A stretch of 64,000 nt of DNA from Tupaia tana. Lineage: Eukaryota > Chordata > Mammalia > Scandentia > Tupaiidae. The stretch covers positions 68,126,949 to 68,190,948 of the forward strand of contig JAKSZU010000009.1 in NCBI GenBank assembly GCA_026018925.1. The letters are read 5' to 3'. Made by a program: the position numbers and the translations under genes. The notes under the pieces are model-generated. The model was not told the DNA's origin and did no database searches. It saw only the letters and a program-made list of their open reading frames with translations. Positions 55,631 through 64,000 of this stretch are shown one piece after another (the first letter of the stretch is position 1; every line of letters starts with the position of its first letter).

Positions 55631-55821
55631 ATGTTGTAAATTTCCTTAATAAATCAAACAATATCCATATAGATTTGGTAATATTTATAATGTGACAACA
55701 TAGGTAAAGTTTTCTTTTTTTTCTGTACGAATTTACTAAGAACAGGTCTATAATGGGAAATTGAGTCTCAATTATAACAGCACCTTGGGCTTAAAGCAGC
55801 GTAATGTAATAATACTGAAAC

Positions 55822-55887
55822 CCATTATTTTTCCCATTTCTTTTGTTCCCTATTTATGTTTAGGGAAACATAAATAGGAAATAATGA
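55822..55887. other. Inverted repeat, 13-bp perfect arms plus outer 8-bp arms
   Basis: Inner arms CCTATTTATGTTT (55849-55861) and AAACATAAATAGG (55866-55878) around AGGG. Outer arms CATTATTT and AAATAATG. AT-rich cruciform candidate; no gene attached. Confidence 0.85.
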
Positions 55888-55899
55888 TTGCCCTCCCCC

Positions 55900-58465
55900 A
55901 TCTTCTGAATTATGACCATATAGTTTTATTGCTGATAACTACATTATTCACAAGCTTCCTTGAACTTTTTAGCATTATGTAAATATATGCAAAGGGAAGA
56001 AATTGGGATAAAATAATTTAAAAAAATCTCAAGCAACCATCTTCGGACAACAGGCACAGGTGGGCTTTCTTTGACACCTGGAGCAGAGTACATGCGAAGG
56101 GCTTTGGCCCTGAGCTTGGAAAGAGGCAGGGACAGTGAGCTCTCCTTAGACTCTCATACCAGAATTTTTCTTCAGTGCTTTATAGTAAAGAAACCAACAA
56201 ACATAAAATGGATTTGTTCCCTAGGGGAGTGCAGAGAGGGTTTTTGGGCTAGATTAGGTGGGGAGCTGCGGGACACAGATTGTTCATCATTTTTCAAAAA
56301 AGACATTTCACTTACAACCTAAGAAGTGTTAATGAAGCATTCACACTTTTACCAAGTGAAAAAGCAATAGAAAAACAGCTCTTTCAATCTCTCTTTAGAA
56401 ATGCTCAGCAGTAGCACATGGACTGCTCCTCTGCGATCTTCACACAGGAGTAGTATTAAAAGATGAAAGACAAAGTGGACTCTCAAAATAGGAAAAGATA
56501 TGAAAGAAAAGGCAAAGATAGAAACACACAGCCGCATACACACTTGTTCTTTTATTTTTTAAAAATCATGGTCCTGGTGCCTTAATGAACTCATATGAAA
56601 GCAGAACTTCTGGAAGATGTCCCCTTTGAGGAAGGCATTTTCCATCACCGTGGTCTAAAATGAATCTGTACTACAAAGAAAACAATTAGAGATCAGGCAT
56701 TTGCTCCTTTATAAATGGTTGTTGACAGAATTTCATAAATGAACAACAAAACCTGTTTTAACTTCAGCAGGCAACTTTCAATAGCCCTATCACCGGTATC
56801 AAACAGATTGTATCAGTGTATATGCCCTTCTCTGCATTTATTACAGGTAGTTACGCTGTCGGTAAATTATTCATATAAACCGTTGTCACTCACTAAGAGG
56901 CAGGGGAGATGGAATAAGCTGCCGAATATTATATTGGCTCAACAGAGGCCATTTTAAATCATCATCCTTGGGCATTTGTTTGAAATAAGACATTTAAGTA
57001 TTGCTCAAAATCAGTAGGACAAAATCCTCTGACAAATTGTGAAGCTCCTCTTCAGTTGTTTTGTACTCCTTTATTGGAAAGTTTTATTTTTGGCATTGCA
57101 CGCATATCAAGAGGATAGGACAAGAAAAAGAAGGGCCCTCGTCTATCCCAGAAGACAACATACAGGCTCATTTACCTGAATATCTTTCCACATTTTCTAC
57201 CGCACATAATTTACCCAATAGAATGGCCGGGGTAGTCGAAAGTTTAGGCAGAGCAGTTCGAGGAAGGCAGTGTGCTGGACAAATACCAATGGTTTTAGGA
57301 GTGTGGCCCTGTGTAGCTATCTCTGCAGTGGCTGCTTTAATGCTGATAAAAATGGTATCAATACTGCTCAACCTATTGATCTAATTGGCCATCTCTTCTT
57401 CTTTATTCTCTTGTCAGCAAGCATCAAGACTTTTTTTCCCGGAAAGATATGCAAAGCTCACCTTTCAGAGAATAAAGGTTTGGAAACATAGAGGCAACAG
57501 TAGAAAATTACACTGTCATATAGTCTTAATACCATTTCTTTTTAAGTATTCTGCAGTGACCCTAGTATCTAGACCCCAATAAAGAAGTATTTTAAAATAA
57601 TGCATTGGTTTCAAGTTACACTGATTTGATGGAAACCCATGGATAAAACTGTCTGCATTACTTAGAAAGAATTTCTCTCTTGGGTGATTGCTGCACAAGT
57701 ATATAATGGAATCAATGTGATATGGGTCAGGTCAGCTCTCAGCCACATAGAATAAATATATTTCATACTAGCACTTAATGTACTTTTTAAAATATTCATT
57801 TTCATCTTATGTATATGTGGCTGGAGTAGAAAATGCAGAGGTCTTGATTTTTCCGTTTATAATGCACATGCATTTTCTCCACAACCCTGAGATGCAAGAA
57901 ATGTACCATTTCTATACATCTCCCTAAATCAAAGTATATCTTCCTTCATGCTCCAACTTGTCAGGGCAAAAACAATACAAAAAAAAAAAAAATGACCAAG
58001 ATTAGTGATGATTTTGCCCCTCCACTTTGGCTAGAGTCTTATAGTGACAAGAAAATTCACAGGAGGTTCCTATGATCTTTATTCCATGGTTTTTAGCCAC
58101 TGAAAACGCTAATTGTTCAAGCTCCCTCGGTCCATTTTGAAAGATTATTGTTTGCCCTTTCTCCATGTCTCTCCATGTCTCAGTGGAGAATGGGAAACTT
58201 TATCATGTCTCCTAGGTAATGGCATCTGTGAGGAATTTGTCAAGATATCCCCAAACACCAATCCGTTTGTGAGTTTCAGTTAAGCCATCTCCTTGCTATT
58301 CACTACCTCAGAAAAGACCTGTGTAGCACCCCTGACTTTCAACACTACCTTCTCTTCCTTCATCCTGGGTTAGCCTCTTCCCTATAATCACAATTCGATC
58401 TTCTCAATGCTCTAAACTTCTGTTTTGGATCCTGAAGTCTAAAACCTATTAAAAACCCTCATGAG
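55900..58465. other. 2.6 kb free of SINEs, candidate conserved non-coding region
   Basis: No recent repeats. 56620-57500 is evenly composed, with homeodomain-type words (CATAAATGA, TCTAATTGG), E-box-like and AATAAA-type signals. The 108-codon frame at 57061-57384 lacks an ATG start and resembles no family I know. I treat the stretch as possibly regulatory rather than coding. Confidence 0.35.
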
Positions 58466-58631
58466 GCAGGCCAGCAGATGGCATGTTGGAGAAGGAGCTG
58501 GACTCCCACATGGCCGACCATGGTTTGAGTCCCGGACCTGGTGGCTAGAAAATCACACTGGGCTTGGGTGTGTGCATGTCTCTCTCTAGGGAGTACACAC
58601 GCCTTAGGTCAATGAATAGAAACAAACCAAT
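58466..58631 (+). mobile_element. SINE family A, internally deleted
   Basis: GCCAGCAGATGGCATGTTGG head, GGTTTGAGTCCCGG B-box region, then GTGTGTGCATGTCTCTCTCTAG, so about 90 bp of body is missing, and end CGCCTTAGGTCAATG. TSD AAAAACCCTCATGAG / GAAAACCTTCATGAG shows it inserted as one unit. Confidence 0.9.
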
Positions 58632-59162
58632 GAAAACCTTCATGAGTCAAGGAGTCAAGATTCAAACAGCCTTCTTTGATTTGTCAGGATAGAAGAGTAA
58701 AAAATTACCATGCATTCTTTAAAGTCTCCTGATGCAAAGAGGATAAAATGGAAAAGAAAAAAAATCAATAAATACTCCTGACTTAAATGTTTAGTGAGTG
58801 TGCAGTTGGTAATTAATGAAGTCAAGGTTATAGGTTCTATCTCTGGCTGGACTAGTTAACATCATTCTGTTTTACAGTCACAGATTGTGCCTGAAGTTGT
58901 AAATCTCTTGCAAATGTTTGTAACCAGTCACAAAAATAACTGACTGTAGATCATTCAGCACAATTCCCTAACTCATAAGAACTCATAATGCAATGGTATA
59001 TGCATCTTTATATTTCCAGTACCACTTAGAATAGAGTGCATGTTTCATAATCTTTGGTCAATTGAATTGAAGTAAAATCATCATTAATAAAAGTAGACTG
59101 AGCCGTACTTACTCTAAGGACCTGTGTCTAAAGTAGATGATGTTGTGAAGCCAGAAGAGACT
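58632..59162. other. No gene or repeat recognised
   Basis: AT-rich spacer. Confidence 0.5.
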
Positions 59163-59395
59163 AGTGGGCCACTTGTGGTGGCACAGAGGTAATGCAATGT
59201 TCTGCAATGCTGGACCCTCATGAAAAGGTGCCATATTTGAGTCCAGTGACCTCCTGAAGTATGACAAGTATGTGTGTGTCCATGATTCGGGCTAGCTAAG
59301 GCTGGGAATGAATTGCACCATGAGGGGTCTGTTGGCAGCACCTAACTTTCTGTCTCTCTCACTCATAGAAGAAATAAATAACTTTTAAAAGGGCT
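59163..59395 (+). mobile_element. SINE family B
   Basis: CACTTGTGGTGGCACAGAGG head, GAGTCCAGTGACCTCCTGAAG, CCATGATTCGGGCTAGCTAAGG, CTGTCTCTCTCACTCATAG, AAGAAATAAATAACTTTTAAAA tail. The best preserved member of its family here. Confidence 0.85.
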
Positions 59396-59747
59396 GGTAA
59401 TAAACCTCAGTAAAACGATCAAGGAATACTCTGGATTAGCAAAACTTTTGTGAAACAAGTAAGAACCATTCTTAAGTTATTTCATTCACAGAAAATTCGT
59501 TTGAAAGATAATTGAGTGTGCTCCTGTTTGGGAGATGCTGACTTAAGTGTAACATTTGAAACTTGAGACTTGAATGAAAAGAATTCATGTTTGAATTGAG
59601 AATTGGAGACAGAGGTAGATACACATATCATTGGAAAAGGCATCTACCAGTACTTTAAAGATCACTGTTACCTTCATGGCTTCAACACTGTTACAATCCC
59701 TTTACCGAGGATTTAATTGCACATTCAGAGTCAATCATTTAACTTCT
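59396..59747. other. No gene or repeat recognised
   Basis: Ordinary AT-rich sequence. Confidence 0.5.
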
Positions 59748-60008
59748 CTTTCTTTTTTTTTTTTTTTTTTTAGAGGTTTTTGGTATAGGGTGTGTGCGCT
59801 CGCCAGAAAGAGAGAGACAGAGAGCTAGAAAGTGAGAAATCACCCCCCAGTGGGGATGGCCACATCACAATCCCTTCTCCATTCTCCTCTTGGGATCTTG
59901 GGCACGCACACGTGCCTGTCGTGAGTCTAAGCCACTGGGTCTGGGACTCAAACCGGTCAACTACATAGGAGTCCCGTGACATAGCCATGATGCTAACTGC
60001 TGGTCCCA
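59748..60008 (-). mobile_element. SINE family A
   Basis: Minus copy: poly(T), GGTTTTTGGTATAGGGTGTGTG, CACCCCCCAGTGGGGATGG, head ending CTGCTGGTCCC. TSD TCAATCATTTAACTTCT / TCAGTAATTTAACTTCT. Confidence 0.93.
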
Positions 60009-60034
60009 TCAGTAATTTAACTTCTAATGCCCTG

Positions 60035-60237
60035 GGAAAGGGAATAAAGCAATACTTTCACATTATTTGTTTCTGTCTGCATAGGCTATCATAGGAAAAT
60101 AACATATAGTGTGGTTTAAACAACAAGTATTTAATTTCTTATGGTTCTAGAAATGCAAGTCCAAGATCAGTGTCTATGATGGTCAGTTTCTGGGGACAGC
60201 TCTCTTCATGACTTACATGAAGGGCTGAGTTCTCACA
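60035..60237. mobile_element. Old interspersed repeat, unnamed
   Basis: 'tctgcataggctatcataggaaaataacatatagtgtggtttaaacaacaagtatttaatttcttatggttctagaaatgcaagtccaagatca' is a pattern I recognise as common in mammalian genomes, but I cannot fix the family or its strand. Confidence 0.4.
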
Positions 60238-60391
60238 GGCTACAATCCCTTCTCCTCCATTCTCCTCTCAGGATCTTGGGCATGCATGCACAAGTACCCA
60301 GCGTGAGTTTAAGCCATCGGGTCCAGGGCTTGAACCGCGGTCGGATATATGGGAGTCCAGCGACATAGCCATTAGGCTAACTGCTGGTCCC
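60238..60391 (-). mobile_element. SINE family A, 3' part missing
   Basis: Starts at CTACAATCCCTTCTCC and keeps the body and head (ending GCTGGTCCC). The GA block and T-tail are absent. Confidence 0.9.
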
Positions 60392-60406
60392 GATTTCTCT
60401 TTTATT

Positions 60407-60650
60407 TTTAAAGAGAGATTCTTGCTATATGGTGAGTGTGTTCACTGGAGAGACAGAGACAGAAAGCGAGAAATCAGCCCCTGGGGAAAATGGCCACACC
60501 ACATCCTTTTCCCTCTATTTTCCTCTTAGAATCTTGGACACTCACGCACATGTGCCTGGTATGAGTTTTAAGCTGCTGCGTCTGGTTCTTGAACTGCATT
60601 TGACTATGTGGGAGTCCAGAGATGTAAGCATTACACTATTTGTTGGTCTC
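60407..60650 (-). mobile_element. SINE family A
   Basis: Minus copy: GAGATTCTTGCTATATGGTGAG, CCCCTGGGGAAAATGGCC, head ending TTTGTTGGTCTC. Back to back with the truncated SINE to its left. Confidence 0.88.
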
Positions 60651-60944
60651 AGATATGATTTCTATAATATTTACATAGTCATTTGTCTCTCAAAAGTTAT
60701 TTTGATTACGTTATTTTGTATTAAATTTTTATTTGGTCGTGCCTTACCCTAGAATTTTGTCTCATTCAATTTTGTAACTTGCATAAGTAATGTGATATTT
60801 GGCAAATACTAGATAATTTTAAAATGATTATTGGAATGAAAAGTAAAAACCTAAATATCATTGTGAATGTCAAAATCCTGAATTTTCCCTTTTTTTTTTT
60901 TTTTGGAAATGGGATAGCAAGTTTGGTTTTCTATTTTTAATATT

Positions 60945-61200
60945 TTGTTAATTGCCAAAAGGCACATGCGCTCACCAGATAAAGATAGAAAGGCAGAGAG
61001 AGAGAAAAAAAAAAAAAAAAAACACTCTCTAATGGGTTGTGATCATGCTGCAATCCCTTCCCCTCCATTTCTCCTTTCTGTTGGGATTTTGGGCACAGAC
61101 ACATATTTGTCTGGTGTGTTTCTCAAGCCACTGGCTCCAGGATTCAAGCTGCAGTCTGCCATGTGGGATTTGGTTCTCCTAACCATTATGCTATGGAGCT
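60945..61200 (-). mobile_element. SINE family A, older
   Basis: Minus copy: TTAATTGCCAAAAGGCACATGCG, A-run of about 18 within the GA block, GCTGCAATCCCTTCCCC, head ending CATTATGCTATGG. Confidence 0.82.
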
Positions 61201-61279
61201 TACACAGTTTTCTATTTTGAATAGCAAAATATTATTGATCACTTATTCTTCTAGTATATTTTGATATTACTTATTATTT

Positions 61280-61535
61280 TATGTTTTGTTTTTAAGTTTA
61301 CTTACATATAATCACATGTCTTTACAGTATGCATTTTTTTCAATATTAATACCATACATGTCAGTCAAGACAAAGATATTTCTATATACACTATCATCAG
61401 CAAATAGCTTCTCATTTTTTGTCAATTATGCATACTTTTACCAGTTTTTTCCTTCTCCTTTACCCTCGTCCCCTTCCATACTAAACTTTTTTTTTCACAT
61501 TTTATTGATTCACAAAAGATCTTAAAGTATGGACA
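61280..61535 (-). mobile_element. L1 3' UTR fragment
   Basis: 'acttacatataatcacatgtctttacagtatgc ... atcatcagcaaatagcttctcattttttgtc' then a CT-rich block and 'cacattttattgattcac': same order as the fragment at 12585. Confidence 0.65.
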
Positions 61536-61721
61536 AAGCTAGAATCTAGTGACAAGTGCACTGTAATTTTCTATGGAAGTATTTTTTTCTCTCTTCCTCT
61601 ATTTCCCCTTCTTACTAAAGAGAGGTATAAACTAAATTATTTCCAAATTATTTCCAAAAAAAATAGGTTAATCTAGGTTTGGTCTGTTATTTGTACAAAA
61701 CCCCATAAGAATTCAATTTTT

Positions 61722-61978
61722 TTTAAGAGGTTTTTCGATATAGGGCGCATGTGCTCACCAGACAGACAGAGAGAGACAGAGAGACAGAAAGGGAGAAATC
61801 ACCCCCCAGGGGGGATGGTCACGCTGCAATCCCTTCTCCTCCATTCTCCTCTCGGGATCTTGGGCATGCACGCACATGCACCCGGCGTGAGTTTTAAGCC
61901 ACCGGGTCTGGGACGCGAACCGCGGTCGACTATGCGGGAGTCCAGCGACATAGCCATTACGCTAACTGCTGGTTCCCC
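61722..61978 (-). mobile_element. SINE family A, young
   Basis: Minus copy: GGTTTTTCGATATAGGGCGCATG, CACCCCCCAGGGGGGATGG, GACGCGAACCGCGGTCGAC, head ending CTGCTGGTTCCC. Perfect 16-bp TSD TAAGAATTCAATTTTT (61706-61721, 61979-61994). Confidence 0.97.
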
Positions 61979-62067
61979 TAAGAATTCAATTTTTGATGCA
62001 AGGCAACAGATATTATTGTTTTATTGAACTTATGCAAATAACCATTCTGCCACAAAATAAGAATGCT

Positions 62068-62341
62068 GGGAACCAGCAGTTAGCGTAATGGCTATGTCGC
62101 TGGACTCCCACGTAGTCGACCGCGGTTCGCGTCTCAGACCCGGTGGCTTACAACTCACGCCGGGCGCGTGTGCGTGCGTGCCCAAGATCCCGAGAGGAGA
62201 ATGGAGGAGAAGGGATTGCGGCGTGACCAACCCCTCTGGGGGGTGATTTCTCGCTTTCTGTCTCTATGTCTCTCTCTGTCTGTCTGGCGAGCGCACGCGC
62301 CCTATAGCAAAAAAAAACCTCTCCAAAAAAAAAAATAAATA
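62068..62341 (+). mobile_element. SINE family A, young subfamily
   Basis: GGGAACCAGCAGTTAGCGTAATGG head, diagnostic GGCTTACAACTCACG, GAGCGCACGCGCCCTATAGC end. Perfect 14-bp TSD AAAATAAGAATGCT (62054-62067, 62342-62355). Opposite orientation to both neighbouring SINEs. Confidence 0.97.
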
Positions 62342-62473
62342 AAAATAAGAATGCTCACAGATATTTTTCAATTGCAAAGGGGTCAGGATGGGAGAAAAGT
62401 TTATGTGTCAATTAAAAAAAAAATGAACAAATTGCTGAACCTATCAACAACTCAAAAGAAAACAAAAATTCTT

Positions 62474-62731
62474 TTTTTTTTTTTTGATAGGTTTTTGCTA
62501 TAGGGCACGTGTGCTCGCCAGACAGAGAGAGACAGAGAGACAGAAAGCGAGAAATCACCCCCCAGGGGGGATGGCCATGCCGCAATCCCTTCTCCTCCAT
62601 TCTCCTCTCGGTATCTTGGGCACTCACGCACACGCGCCCGGCGTGAGTTTAAGCCACTGGGTCCGAGACTCGAACCGCGGTTGACTACGTGGGAGTCCAG
62701 CGACATAGCCGTTACACTAACTGCTGGTCCC
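62474..62731 (-). mobile_element. SINE family A, young
   Basis: Minus copy: poly(T), GATAGGTTTTTGCTATAGGGCACG, head ending CTGCTGGTCC. Perfect 18-bp TSD AAGAAAACAAAAATTCTT (62456-62473, 62732-62749). Confidence 0.97.
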
Positions 62732-62999
62732 AAGAAAACAAAAATTCTTAAATCTAGAAGACACAGCATAGAAGAAAATCAGTAATGGTTTAGAAAAAAA
62801 AAATCATAGGATTCTATTTCACCAGTTCAGTCTCGTGTAATCTCGCTTGTTGAATTTGCAGTATTACTGTGGTCAGACCTTTCCGTTAACATTCAGCATT
62901 ATTATTATTTCAGAACTTGTCCATACCATTAAGTTGACCTTTTTCTTGGTCATTTTTTGTTCTCTTATTTGTCTGTCTGTCTTTAATTTTGGTGTAGTA

Positions 63000-63990
63000 C
63001 TCCCTTCAGAACTTCTGAAAGAGCTGGACTGGTGTTGGTAAATTCTTTCAGGTTTTGTTTGTCTGAGAATGTTTTTTATCTTTTCTTCCCATAAGAAAGA
63101 TAATCTTGCAGAATATAATATTTTTGGTAGAAATGGCTTTTTTTTTTCTTTCTCTTTTTTTTTTGAGAGGTTTTTGCTATAGGGCACGTGAGCTCGCCAG
63201 AGAGACAGAGAGAGACAGAGAGACAAAGCGAGAAATCACCCCCCCCCCAAGGGGAATGGCCACACCACAATCCCTTCTCCTCCATTCTCCTCTAGGGATC
63301 TTGGGCATGCACGCACACACGCCCAGCATGTTTAAGCCTCCAGGTCCAGGACTCGAAACGCAGTCAACTACATGGGAGTTCAGCGACATAGCCATTACGC
63401 TAACTGCTGGTCCTGAAATTGCTTTTCACTTAACATTTTGAATATATTTTCTCATTCTTTCCTTGCTTGCATTGTTTCTGACAAGAGAGGTCTGATGTTA
63501 ACCTAATGGGATATCCTTTGAAAGTAACTTGACCTTTTTCTCTTGCCAATTTTAATATCTTGTCTCTGGGGTTCTGGTCAAATCTGGCTCTGATGTGCCT
63601 TGGAGAAGATCTTCTTGGGGTTGATTCTATGTGGGGTCCTTTGTATTTCTTGGGTATGCATATTTGAATGCCTCTCTAGGTTTGGAAAGTTTTCTTCCAG
63701 GATTTCATGGAATAGATTATTAACGTCCTGATTAGTCTCTTTACCTTTTGGGATACTGGTTATCTGGATGTTCGGTTATCTAATGGTATCTAGTATTAGT
63801 AGTGTATTAGTCTCATTTTTTGGGGTTATTTTCTCAGTCTTCTTGGTGAACTTTTCGAGGTCAGAGGTTCTGTCTTCTACGTCTGAGATTTGATCTTCTG
63901 CGTGATCTAATTTGCTTTTAATACTTTCAAGGGAAATTTTGATTTCCTGTATTACAGCTTTCATATTTAATAATTCCCTTTGATTCTTTT
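63000..63990 (-). pseudogene. L1 ORF1, broken
   Basis: Minus-strand frames: KAVIQEIKISLESIKSKLDHAEDQ and DVEDRTSDLEKFTKKTEKI (63776-63964) are the coiled coil. Past a SINE, ILYSARLSFLWEEK (about 63080-63130) is the end of the C-terminal domain. Frames are interrupted between these. Confidence 0.85.
63142..63414 (-). mobile_element. SINE family A in L1 ORF1
   Basis: Minus copy: T/C tail, GAGGTTTTTGCTATAGGGCACG, ACCCCCCCCCCAAGGGGAATGG, head ending GCTGGTCCT. TSD GAAATGGCTTTT / GAAATTGCTTTT. Confidence 0.95.
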
Positions 63991-64000
63991 TTAAGGTGTG

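Larger units (their letters stand above)
62865..64000 (-). mobile_element. L1 retrotransposon, ORF1 part, continues past the right edge
   Basis: Antisense L1 of the same lineage as the one at 1215-4707. The left end lies just inside the start of ORF2 (NVNG-like near 62890), so the 3' part is missing. A SINE interrupts it at 63142-63414. The 5' end is outside the window. Confidence 0.85.

Noticed and set aside
57061..57384. 108-codon plus-strand frame in the SINE-free stretch
   Set aside because: It begins with TTG rather than ATG, has no recognisable domain, and overlaps other chance frames. The CT-rich 'ttctcttgtcag' just downstream (about 57400-57417) looks like a splice acceptor but has no supporting exon.

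Overview
This is a stretch of mammalian nuclear DNA with no recognisable host protein-coding, rRNA or functional tRNA gene. It looks like intergenic or deep intronic DNA. It is AT-rich, contains MIR and L2 (old mammal-wide repeats), MLT1 and MST/THE1-like MaLR LTR elements, Tigger DNA transposons and several ages of L1, and it is crowded by one very abundant tRNA-derived SINE. I see no Alu, B1, B2/ID, CAN, VES or Bov-A elements. MST-like MaLR plus a private tRNA SINE and no 7SL SINE would fit a non-primate euarchontan such as a colugo (Dermoptera). That species guess is inference only, at about 0.4 confidence.

SINEs. Family A (about 255 bp: tRNA-like head, a body with CCCAAGATCCCGAGAGGAG, a CT-rich stretch, CCCTATAGCRAAAACCTCT, A-tail) has about 60 copies on both strands, from CpG-rich young copies with perfect target-site duplications (TSDs) to decayed relics. 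Family C (about 180 bp) has the same head type but an AATAAT...AATAATTCT tail (4 copies). Family B is older, with a CATAGAAGAAATAAATAA tail (about 5 copies).

Layout. 1-4.8 kb: SINE relics and a decayed plus-strand L1 (5' part, ORF1, start of ORF2). 5.8-9.3 kb: minus-strand L1 ORF2 and 3' end with two SINE insertions. 9.4-14.1 kb: older L1/HAL1-type and L1M remnants, and a MITE carrying two SINEs. 14.7-17.5 kb: dense SINE cluster with a four-element head-to-tail stack. 17.5-24.3 kb: SINE-poor, including a 3.2-kb stretch without SINEs. 24.8-25.8 kb: 5'-truncated L1 with a 223-codon ORF2 C-terminal frame. 26-31.6 kb: scattered SINEs. 32.1-34.9 kb: old L1 5' end split by SINEs, then a MER2/Tigger-like element. 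37-38.6 kb: a Tigger element with a transposase remnant. 40.8-46.2 kb: long decayed L2 and an MLT1 LTR. 47.8-51.7 kb: another MLT1 LTR and an almost complete MST/THE1-like MaLR provirus-like element. 51.7-53 kb: old L1 3' UTR. 54.2-58.4 kb: the longest SINE-free part, with possible conserved non-coding sequence. 58.4-62.7 kb: SINEs, including closely spaced inverted copies. 62.9 kb to the right edge: minus-strand L1 ORF1 leaving the window.

The genes here do not form a pathway. The only protein-coding traces belong to transposable elements and all are broken. The main interest is how the SINEs are organised: a same-site stack, a composite sharing one TSD, a diagnostic young subfamily, nested inverted copies, a tiny retroposed fragment of unknown source, and two MITE families.
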